Shown: positions 29,901 through 41,900 of the stretch, piece after piece | Layout of the letters: each line of letters begins with the position of its first letter | How positions within the stretch are numbered: the stretch's first letter is position 1 | Assembly (NCBI GenBank): GCA_036873755.1 | Contig: JAVTVY010020408.1 | Location: forward strand, 1-64,000 | Direction: 5' to 3' | Origin: Hanleya hanleyi | Taxonomy: Eukaryota > Mollusca > Polyplacophora > Lepidopleurida > Hanleyidae | DNA length: 64,000 nt | The notes under the pieces: model-generated | Told to the model about the DNA's origin: nothing | Databases searched by the model: none | Seen by the model: only the letters and a program-made list of their open reading frames with translations | Translations under genes and position numbers: made by a program

Positions 29901-32900
29901 TGCTATCATTTCTATACACAGATTCCCGTAAATTATTTTGCGGGAGTGCTGACGGGAATCGCATTCCCGTGGAAAAACAAGCCCTGTTATTTGAAGTAAA
30001 TATGCACATTAATATCACAGATATAATGGTACATGTATTTAGCACAACATATCATGTTCATGTAAATAAACCTTTTTTTCATTAAAACAGAGTGGGTGGT
30101 TCTATATGATTATGATGGAACCAATGGGCGAGTATCAAATCCAAAATTTGATGTGCCGATCGAGGGCTTGAAACCCTCATCAAGGTGTACCATGTATGAG
30201 AGGGGTAAGAAATACCTGGTGGAAATCTTGATGATTGGAGGTGAGAAACACTTAGAAACTCTTTTCGTACATCAACATCATCACATTTTTTTCTGTTTTG
30301 TACAATAATAATGAAGTAAAATAGTGAAATATATACGTAATAACTGGCACAGTGCAAATAATTACCTTTCTTGCAAATTATTCATCCCAAACTTCACGTA
30401 TTACTGTACATGTATATCACAAAACCATGCTGGACGAAAATGTCTGGATGCAAGAAGGTTTGGGTATGAAATTGTCAAGTTAATTAGTCGAGTATGAAAT
30501 GACATTTAGCTAAGGCCAAAGGAAATAATATGTTTGTGTTTACTGTTACATGCATTCTGAAAATAGGATTGGTAGGTATTTTTTTTCTTTTATTCACTCC
30601 AAAGTTATATAACATACTTTCTAGGGCAGGTAGGCACATTGCAAAAAAAATAGCTGAAATATTTTTTCCCCGTGTATGTAGGTCAGTGTAAATTGTGGTT
30701 CAATATTCCGTCAAATGTTCATGTTATCATCATCAATTAAACCGGAAAATTATCTGCAAATAAACAAACCTTCGCCGCATGGATGCTCCATCAGCCTACG
30801 TTGGATGGAAGTAGATACCTTATTGTTGGAGGCTCAACAGCTTTTGAGTAACTCACCCATCACACTAGGTCTTTCAGCATTCGAACTTTAAAAAGTTAAA
30901 TTTTCCAAATAAGGTTCCGGTCACAGAAAAGGACTTGGTCGCCTGATTTCAGTCATTTTTATTTCAATTTTTTTTGGGAAGTCCCAAAAAGATGGAAGAT
31001 TGGCACATTTCTGCTACGTATGAACACATATTATTTGGTTTGGTCTAATCGTTATATTAGAAACTATTCAGTTTCCCCTGAATATACAACTATAATATAA
31101 TTCAGTATGAATCTTGCTGCCGACATTTTAAATTAAAAGTAATTTTGTTATTCACAGGAGTATAACATGGAACAAAGCACATAATGTACATTCACAATCA
31201 ATTTTAAACTACATGTGCCAACTATGTACAGCGCACATTTATCAGAGTGTTTACACATACATGTAGTCATGACTGCAAAAAGGCAGTAAATTCTCTCCAG
31301 TTTTAGGCACAATTTGGGAAAGAAATGGTGGACACAACCTGTCCCTTGTACTGGACAAAATTTTGAAATGTCAAAATTCTAAAAATGTTTAATGAAATTT
31401 GTAGCGAAGGATTATTTTACAAACAGGGTGTCGATCAGATGCATCAATACATGTATTACAAAGGGGAAAGTTGTTGTTTATAAAACATTATTCCTATACA
31501 GACAAAGATGCCGTGGACCTATTTGATGAAATGTGGATTGATAGCGATCGGCAGAAGGCCATTGACATAGTAGTTAAATACAGGAATTTCGCCACTGGCG
31601 GATATTTAGATGTGGTGCCAGAGGTAGTGTTTGCCAGTTAAATTATTGTTGATGTGTTTTTTTTCACATATTATGTTTCGTTCTTATTATTTGTGGTCAA
31701 GTTTGTTTTAACCGTTTTTTTTTTTTATCATTTTAAATTTCACTTGTCAGCTCAAAAGTGATGCCTGCATACCAATTGACGCATTAAATGTGTCATATTG
31801 GTGACGTCATTAGTACTAGAACAGTAGTCACTCAGGAGCACCCTCAGATGGGTGAATAGTCATTCTCTATACACTAGTCTATAGGAGGATGCAGAAGTGC
31901 AGTAACACGAGGTTATGTCATGAGCAGTAGGGAGAGCACAACTATGCTAGTATGTGCACATAGAAAAAAGGGCCTACACCTATGTGTTATTCAGATGGTG
32001 TAGCAACTATAAATGGAGGAATATACACAGGGTCTATTGCTGTCAAAACGCACTAAATTGAGGACTGCACCTTTGGGCTACTTGGGCAGATTCGAGTGGG
32101 TGTTATGTGCATAAATGAACACAACACTCTCACCCAGTAGCTGATTAACTGGAGCCTGTGCACAGACGAGCTCTTTTTTTTTCATCCCAATAATGTGCAA
32201 CTGAACCATTCATTCTCTACATTGTGGCGATATCCAGCAGACGACTGAAACACCAAGAAGACTTTCTTTCACTGTTGAAAACTGCCTTGGGATCTGTCAT
32301 CACGTAGTCCGCTCCGACTTCTTTTTCTAGTCCTGTTCTTCATGAAAGCATCCTCTGAAAATGCTGGAACCTTTACAATGTTTTTATTATTCATATAGTT
32401 ATTTTAATTATTACGAAACCCACACACGAGTATACCACAGTTACACAAATATGATACATTTATAAACAACGTTCAGTATTTGTTATCAAATCGATGCACA
32501 GGATAATCCAAATATTATTGACATCATCAGCAGCACTACAGATAAGGGGCATAAATTAGACGCATACAAAAAGATTAAAAACCATCTTGTTGGCTACGCC
32601 ACCAGTTGAGCGATCTTGTTGGCTAGGCCACCAGTTGAGCGATCTTGTTGGCTAGGCCACCAGTTGAGCGATCTTGTTGGCTAGGCCACCAGTTGAGCGA
32701 TCTTGTTGGCTAGGCCACCAGTTGAGCGATCTTGTTGGCTACGCCACCAGTTGAGCGATCTTGTTGGCTTTGAGCTCTTGTTGGCTACGCCACCAGTTGA
32801 GCGATCTTGTTGGCTACGCCACCAGTTGAGCGATCTTGTTGGCTAGGCCACCAGTTGAGCGATCTTGTTGGCTAGGCCACCAGTTGAGCGTTGAGCGATC

Positions 32901-35900
32901 TTGTTGGCTACGCCACCAGTTGAGCGATCTTGTTGGCTACGCCACCAGTTGAGCGATCTTGTTGGCTAGGCCACCAGTTGAGCGATCTTGTTGGCTAGGC
33001 CACCAGTTGAGCGATCTTGTTGGCTAGGCCACCAGTTGAGCGATCTTGTTGGCTAGGCCACCAGTTGAGCGATCTTGTTGGCTAGGCCACCAGTTGAGCG
33101 ATCTTGTTGGCTACGCCACCAGTTGAGCGATCTTGTTGGCTACGCCACCAGTTGAGCGATCTTGTTGGCTAGGCCACCAGTTGAGCGATCTTGTTGGCTA
33201 GGCCACCAGTTGGGCTATCTTGTTGGCTAGGCCACCAGTTGAGCGATCTTGTTGGCTAGGCCACCAGTTGAGCGATCTTGTTGGCTACGCCACCAGTTGA
33301 GCGATCTTGTTGGCTACGCCACCAGTTGAGCGATCTTGTTGGCTAGGCCACCAGTTGAGCGATCTTGTTGGCTAGGCCACCAGTTGGGCTATCTTGTTGG
33401 CTAGGCCACCAGTTGAGCGATCTTGTTGGCTAGGCCACCAGTTGAGCGATCTTGTTGGCTACGCCACCAGTTGAGCGATCTTGTTGGCTACGCCACCAGT
33501 TGAGCGATCTTGTTGGCTAGGCCACCAGTTGAGCGATCTTGTTGGCTACGCCACCAGTTGAGCGATCTTGTTGGCTAGGCCACCAGTTGAGCGATCTTGT
33601 TGGCTACGCCACCAGTTGAGCGATCTTGTTGGCTACGCCACCAGTTGAGCGATCTTGTTGGCTACCCACCAGTTGAGCGATCTTGTTGGCTACGCCACCA
33701 GCGCGATCTTGTGGCTAGCCACCAGTTGATCTTGTTGGCTAGGCCACCAGTTGAGCGATCTTGTTGGCTAGGCCACCAGTTGAGCGATCTTGTTGGCTAC
33801 GCCACCAGTTGAGCGATCTTGTTGGCTACGCCACCAGTTGAGCGATCTTGTTGGCTACGCCACCAGTTGAGCGATCTTGTTGGCTAGGCCACCAGTTGAG
33901 CGATCTTGTTGGCTACGCCACGAGTTGAGCGATCTTGTTGGCTACGCCACCAGTTGAGCGATCTTGTTGCGAGATCAGTGTCGTGTTTTTTCCAGCTCCA
34001 GCTTCGAATATGCTTCCCCAAGGTAAATTACTATGTTGTCTTCAACTTGTTTATATTGTAAATATGTATCTTGTTGGCTAGGCCACCAGTTGAGCGATCT
34101 TGTTGGCTAGGCCACCAGTTGAGCGATCTTGTTGGCTAGGCCACCAGTTGAGCGGTCTTATTGGCTACGCCACCAGTTGAGCGATCTTGTTGGCTAGGCC
34201 ACCAGTTGAGCGATCTTGTTGGCTACGTCACCAGTTGAGCGATCTTGTTGGCTACGCCACCAGTTGAGCGATCTTGTTGGCTACGCCACCAGTTGAGCGA
34301 TCTTGTTGGCTACGCCACCAGTTGAGCTATCTTGTTGGCTACGCCACCAGTTGAGCGATCTTGTTGGCTAGGCCACCAGTTGAGCGATCTTGTTGGCTAC
34401 GCCACCAGTTGAGCCATCTTGTTGGCTACGCCACCAGTTGAGCGATCTTGTTGGCTACGCCACCAGTTGAGCGATCTTGTTGGCTAGGCCACCAGTTGAG
34501 CGATCTTGTTGGCTAGGCCACCAGTTGAGCGATCTTGTTGGCTACGCCACCAGTTGAGCGATCTTGTTGGCTACGCCACCATTTGAGCGATCTTGTTGGC
34601 TACGCCACCAGTTGAGCGATCTTGTTGGCTAGGCCACCAGTTGAGCGATCTTGTTGGCTACGCCACCAGTTGAGCGATCTTGTTGGCTACGCCACCAGTT
34701 GAGCGATCTTGTTGCGAGATCAGTGTCGTGTTTTTTCCAGCTCCAGCTTCGAATATGCTTCCCCAAGGTAAATTACTATGTTGTCTTCAACTTGTTTATA
34801 TTGTAAATATGTATCTTGTTGGCTAGGCCACCAGTTGAGCGATCTTGTTGGCTAGGCCACCAGTTGAGCGATCTTGTTGGCTAGGCCACCAGTTGAGCGA
34901 TCTTGTTGGCTACGCCACCAGTTGAGCGATCTTGTTGGCTAGGCCACCAGTTGAGCGATCTTGTTGGCTACGTCACCAGTTGAGCGATCTTGTTGGCTAC
35001 GCCACCAGTTGAGCGATCTTGTTGGCTAGGCCACCAGTTGAGCGATCTTGTTGGCTACGTCACCAGTTGAGCGATCTTGTTGGCTACGCCACCAGTTGAG
35101 CGATCTTGTTGGCTACGCCACCAGTTGAGCGATCTTGTTGGCTACGCCACCAGTTGAGCTATCTTGTTGGCTACGCCACCAGTTGAGCGATCTTGTTGGC
35201 TAGGCCACCAGTTGAGCGATCTTGTTGGCTACGCCACCAGTTGAGCCATCTTGTTGGCTACGCCACCAGTTGAGCGATCTTGTTGGCTACGCCACCAGTT
35301 GAGCGATCTTGTTGGCTAGGCCACCAGTTGAGCGATCTTGTTGGCTAGGCCACACGTTGAGCGATCTTGTTGGCTACGCCACCAGTTGAGCGATCTTGTT
35401 GGCTACGCCACCAGTTGAGCGATCTTGTTGGCTAGGCCACCAGTTGAGCGATCTTGTTGGCTACGCCACCAGTTGAGCGATCTTGTTGGCTACGCCACCA
35501 GTTGAGCGATCTTGTTGGCTAGGCCACCAGTTGAGCGATCTTGTTGCGAGATCAGTGTCGTGTTTTTTCCAGCTCCAGCTTCGAATATGCTTCCCCAAGG
35601 TAAATTACTATGTTGTCTTCAACTTGTTTATATTGTAAATATGTATCTTGTTGGCTAGGCCACCAGTTGAGCGATCTTGTTGGCTAGGCCACCAGTTGAG
35701 CGATCTTGTTGGCTAGGCCACCAGTTGAGCGATCTTGTTGGCTAGGCCACCAGTTGGGCGATCTTGTTGGCTAGGCCACCAGTTGAGCGATCTTGTTGGC
35801 TACGCCACCAGTTGAGCGATCTTGTTGGCTACGCCACCAGTTGAGCGATCTTGTTGGCTAGGCGACCAGTTGAGCGATCTTGTTGGCTAGGCCACCAGTT

Positions 35901-38900
35901 GGGCTATCTTGTTGGCTAGGCCACCAGTTGGGCGATCTTGTTGGCTAGGCCACCAGTTGAGCGATCTTGTTGGCTACGCCACCAGTTGAGCGATCTTGTT
36001 GGCTACGCCACCAGTTGAGCGATCTTGTTGGCTAGGCCACCAGTTGAGCGATCTTGTCGGCTACGCCATCAGTTGAGCGATCCAGTCGGCTACGCCACCA
36101 GTTGAGCGATCTTGTTGGCTAGGCCACCAGTTGAGCGATCTTGTTGGCTAGGCCACCAGTTGAGCGATCTTGTTGGCTAGGCCACCAGAAAGAGCGATCT
36201 TGTTGGCTACGCCACCAGTTCAGCGATCTTGTTGGCTACGCCACCAGTTGAGCGATCTCGTTGGCTACGCCACCAGTTTAGCGATCTTGTTGGCTACGCC
36301 ACCAGTTGAGCGATCTTGTTGGCTAGGCCATCAGTTGAGCGATCTTGTTGGCTAGGCCACCAGTTGAGCGATCTTGTTGGCTACGCCACCAGTTGAGCGA
36401 TCTTGATGGCTACGGCACCAGTTGAGCGATCTTGTTGGCTAGGCCACCAGTTGAGCGATCTTGTTGGCTAGGCCACCAGAAAGAGCGATCTTGTTGGCTA
36501 CGCCACCAGTTGAGCGATCTTGTTGGCTACGCCACCAGTTGAGCGATCTTGTTGGCTACGCCACCAGTTGAATGATCTTGTTGGCTAGGCCACCAGTTGG
36601 CGATCTGTTGGCTAGGCCACCAGTTGAGCGATCTTGTTGGCTACGCCACCAGTTGAGCGATCTTGTTGGCTACCACCAGTTGAGCGATCTTGCTGGCTAG
36701 GCCACCAGTTGAGCGATCTTGTTGGCTACGCCACCAGTTGAGCGATCTTGTTGGCTACGCCACCAGTTGAGCGATCTTGTTGGCTACGCCACCAGTTGAG
36801 CGATCTTGTTGGCTAGGCCACCAGTTGATCTTGTTGGCTAGGCCACCAGTTGAGCGATCTTGTTGGCTAGGCCACCAGTTGAGCGATCTTGTTGGCTACG
36901 CCACCAGTTGAGCGATCTTGTTGGCTACGCCACCAGTTGAGCGATCTTGTTGGCTACGCCACCAGTTGAGCGATCTTGTTGGCTAGGCCACCAGTTGAGC
37001 ATAAGACATAGTGCGATGGACACTTGACATGGTTTTTAAAATAGCTAGATCTCCTACTTTGTGCAGGAAAATAATGCACATTTTCCCAGTTTCCATATTG
37101 GCTAGAAATCTTTAAACTGTGATTCAACTGTTTGGGTTTAATATTTCATTTTTTTTTGTTTTTAACATGTTTTATCATGTTCAGTGTTTATATTGTTTTT
37201 TGTTGTGCAGTACTGCGCAGTCCTAATTGCTAATGAAAATTGGTTCTAGGTTCACTTTTTCTTATCACAGGAAAGCCAAGAGGCACTAACCTTGACTCAG
37301 AACAAACTGTTATCCAATGAAATAGAAATGGAAATAGAAGTTTTGGGTTCGAGGCACGACAGGTTTATGAATAAACGTATATCAGCGTCAAATATATATA
37401 TGTAAATGTAAAGTGCATGACCCTACTCATTTCAGGTACTTGCCGACAGTGGTGGTTCTCTCCAGGTACTCCAGCTTCCTCCATGTAAACGGAGTCGGAG
37501 TCCCGTTTTTATGTATCTTTGATCAGAAACAACTTTTTATGCAGTAGTGCAAGTCATCCAATTTCTATCAAGCATAATAATAATTTTCACATAATTTCAT
37601 CCTGCATGAATGTGTATTCCGCCACTCCTGATCTGTCCCAAATTACACAAAATTTGATACATATGTTTTTGTAATACTATGCTCTCCTTCTATTGCAGAT
37701 TCACCCAGTTGAGGCAACTTCGCCTGCTGGGGAGACACATATATTAGGGGATGGGGAGGTACCAGTTGAGGCAACTTCGCCTGCTGGGGAGACGGAGATA
37801 TTAGGGGATGGGGAGGTATATATTACGGAAACAGATCTGGAAGACCTGTTTCCTGAACTCACCAACATACCTCCCATCACTAGTGGCATGGAAGAAGGGG
37901 TTGGGGGAACAGAATTAGCGGGGTCGGTCTTGGGGGGACAGGTACCAGATGGGGAGCAGGAGGAGGTAACTGCTGGGACAAGTGGGGTGGACCAATCGGG
38001 AAAGGCCAAGCGAGGGGGTGGAACGGTAAGCAATTTAACTGTGAAACAAACTTATTTCGATATCAAACCTTTTGCATCCGATATCACAAAATTGTCTAAA
38101 AGTAAACAAGAGCCAGAAATGTCTTCAATACACGCCCACTCATTTGACGAGCATAGCTTAATCATTGCTAGTAGTTTGGGGTATATACAAATTATGTACT
38201 AGAATGTTCATTGTTTTGGCAAGCATATTTTTATTTAAATTTGCCACCAGATTAGGTTATGAGAAATAATTCAAGTGTATGATTATTTTGCTGAAACTAA
38301 TTATACATTTTTGTTACAGAAACGGAAGGCTATGACGACAGGGAAGGGAGGGGACAACAAGAAAGCGAAAGGGAAGGGAAAGGTAGGCACAAATTCAGTT
38401 TTATTTTTATTTTTTGATCGTCAATATTGTAAACTTCATAATCAAGCAAAAATGATGTCACATTGATCAAGTCTAATTTTACCTGTTTTATTCTCATTAC
38501 AGAAAAGTAAAACCAACAATGGGGATGGGGTCAATAAAGGGAAAGGAAAAGGGAAGGTGAGATTTACATGTGTATATCATCCAGCTGTAAAGATCCTATA
38601 AATAGATAAACTATGAAAGCCACATTGTTTACTGAAGTTATTTTGTTAAATGACAAAAAAATAAAAAAAAATAAAAAATAACGATCATAAATAATCAACC
38701 ACATTTTTTGCACAGTAAACTGACCCTACTGACAAGAAATTGAAAATAGCACAGTTCCACCTGTCGTGAATGCGCATGTGCCAATCCCAGCATGCAATGC
38801 TTCTGCTCTTCTTTAGTTGGTTATGCCATTGTAGAGACATGTGTCAACAAAGCTCCTTCCCTCTGGTTTGAGTTTAGTTTAATATTCATTATTACGCCTC

Positions 38901-41900
38901 AGAGTAGTTTGCTTGATAGCCGATTGGTCAATTGCCATCCCATAAATACTTCGTATTAGGTCAGCTACACACCACATATGAATAATCACGTGTTAACGTT
39001 ACTATATTGGAACGTGGAATTGACGAAGCCTGTTCTTCAAGGCAACGTCACAAAGCCGACACGTAAGAAAGCGAAGAGCTGCGTCGTATCAATGGCTTTG
39101 TGATGTTACGCCTCAAAGTTTACATTCAACCCAAAGACGTTGTGGGCATGCGAAACTCATAGAACCTGTTTCGTATTAGGTCAGGAAATGTGAATTAGTT
39201 GAAATTGTCTTACGAAAACAAACCGCATTTAATGGTTGTTGTGGCTTTTTTCGCTTAAACAAAGGCTCTTTGGCATAATAAAATCGTTATGATGTTTGTT
39301 TGAGGGGGCATACGAACTATTTACATGGTCAGTGTGGGGAATTCTTATCGGTCGAGCCATGTGAATAGTTTGTATGCCCCCTCAAACGAACATCATAACT
39401 GATATTAGTTACCTGCACAATCAGGGCATAAAGTATCAGTTTTAACTCAATGATTCCATTATCAGGAATCTGTGCTGGGAACAGCTCCGACGCGATACAC
39501 CAGGTGCTGTACTGGCTGGGCTAATCAGTGTCCAGGATAATGGCAGCTCGGAGCACTGTCATGATCTGGCAGATGTAAACAAGGTTGAAAATGACATTAA
39601 ACCCTACTACTCCCTCACTCTTATGCGATACAACCTCTGTATGGCGCCTCCCACATAAGGACAAATAGTTAACACCATCTCAACAGCAATGCTTCCTCAG
39701 CTATCATTAGCCCTAGGAGGCATATCCCAGAACCAACGTTTACTTTGTATTACGCTGTTTACTGACGGGTCTGTCAGGAAGTCCACACTTGGCTAGCTTT
39801 AACAGTCAGCCTGGAGTCCTATGCTGGTACCAGTCCAGATGCATGCATGTTGGTTTCACTGGTCGCTTTGCTCTTCCCACCTTTTTTTCATGGCATTCTT
39901 GGAATTGTTATGAGAGTCAGTTTTACATTCTCAAGCGAAAACTTACCTTATAACAGAGTACATACTCATCCTCCCCACTTGGGTCTTCACGACTTAGCAT
40001 ATTAGAAGAGCAGAATCATTGCATGCTGGAATTGGCACATGCACTTTCGGGACAGGAGGAACTGTGCTATTTTCAGTTTCTTCACTTGTTAGGTCGTCAA
40101 CGCGTATGTCTGTAGGTTAAGTTTTATCTCAAAAATGTAAAAATGTTTTATCACTGCACTTGAACAATGAATGAAATAAAGCATTCTCTCTCTTGCCTTT
40201 CAGAAGAATAAAGACACTGGAACAAAAAAGGTATAAATGTACTAACATATGTAAAATGAGTGTCACTACTTCATAAGATGATCGAGATATTTTAAGAGAA
40301 AATGATATTGAGCATGTTAGATTTCTTCGATAAATACAGCAATATTTACCTTCATGATGTGCACCTCTAACATATTTCGGTAACACACTCACTTTATAAG
40401 ACAAACCATTTTCCAGTATTTTTAATTGTAGATCATCGAGATACAAGGGAATTTCCCCCCAGGAGGGAACAGCACCGTAGTAACGGAACGCATAAACCGG
40501 GACTACCTAGATTTTCTGACGCCGGCTCAGAAGGATGCAACGAATAAAGAGGTATAGAAAAAAACCATGTTTCTCTGTCTTGTGTTTTTGAAATATTAAT
40601 ATATAAATAATAAGATATCAATTACAACAATGGATCATCACACTTTAACATGAATATGTTGAGTCTATACCAATGCAAATAATTACTGCTTAGCACTCAC
40701 TCATTGGATTTAACATATATGTTAAATTACTAATGCCAAATTTGAATGCTTAACATGGTCATAGTTACAGTTACAGGAGTAATGCTTACATTCTTATCCA
40801 TCGCAGAACCCTGGTCTCGGAAGATACAATCTCTGTTTGTTTGTATGTGTGTGGGCGGTCATATTCCAAATTAACCTGATAACTTGAAGCTATTGTTTCA
40901 ATTCTCTCCAAATTTTATTGGAAGGTATTTGTGGAGAATAGCTTCCATCTTAGTGATACTCAGGTCATTAGGTCAAAGGTGAAGGTCACTTGGGCTTAAA
41001 AAGTGGAAATCTCCAGTTTAAGTTCATGAATTGGTGACATTGGTATATAATGTCAATGGGCAAAGAAGAAAGTTCAAAAGGTCAAGTTCAATCAATCCAA
41101 ATAATCTGTAGAAATTTGGAAATATCGTTCCAAATCCACAATTGAGAGACAGAAACAAGTTGACAGACCCTGACTTATTCTTACAAGGTCATTCACTGTT
41201 TACTATGTTCTATCTAGAAGAATAATGGCCAGCTGGGCTTTCCAAATAATTATATGTATGCATCTGGCAATGATCCAGACGTTGAAGATGATCGACCTTC
41301 ACCCATTGTTTCAAGGTCGAATTATATTCATTCATTTCCACATCGAGCGATGTTGAATAAATACATGTACATGATGTACTACATCTAGTATTTTATTCTT
41401 TTGTATCATCAGACTTGGGAAAATCTGGCTGGGAATATGTGAGCTAATGGCTGTTGTTTGTTTAATAATTCACCATTCACAGTTCTAATCCCAACTCAGA
41501 ATGTTTAATATGTCACTGGCGTTGTTACTATATTAAATAACAGCCTCAAGTAGTAGGTTAAAGCTAAATTCTTTATCATTTGTGGCTGTCACAGTCTGTC
41601 ACTGGTCGTCATCGGTGATATAATTCAAGTTCTGGGTCACCGAACAGTTCCAGGTTTAGTTCTGGCTGACCAATCGTGGTCTGACCAATCTGGCTGGGCT
41701 AATAAATGTCCATGGTAATAGGAACTGTGAGCACTCTTTGTGTTGTGGCACATGTAGGCACCATTGTGATTTGAATGAAAACAGATTGAAAACAACGTTA
41801 AACTCCGTATTCCTCTACAATGATGGTCAGCAGCCCGACAGGGTGTGGAAAGATATCCTGGGTCATCTAATAATTAGCACTCGTCTCAAGACCATAACAC

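Larger units (their letters stand above)
32583..37000. repeat. 29-bp minisatellite, about 140 copies, in BEN intron 4
   Basis: The unit of 29 bp contains GATCTTGTTGGCTA, then G or C, then GCCACCAGTTGAGC. Most units differ only at that G/C site. Three identical 104-bp copies of the exon 1 region interrupt the array and create a higher-order period of 745-832 bp. The difference of 87 bp is exactly three units. The unit length is not a multiple of three and TGA recurs, so it is non-coding. Units after 36050 are more variable. Confidence 0.95.

Noticed and set aside
32583..37000. CRISPR-like array of 29-bp repeats
   Set aside because: There are no unique spacers. Repeats are directly head to tail and lie in a eukaryotic intron.
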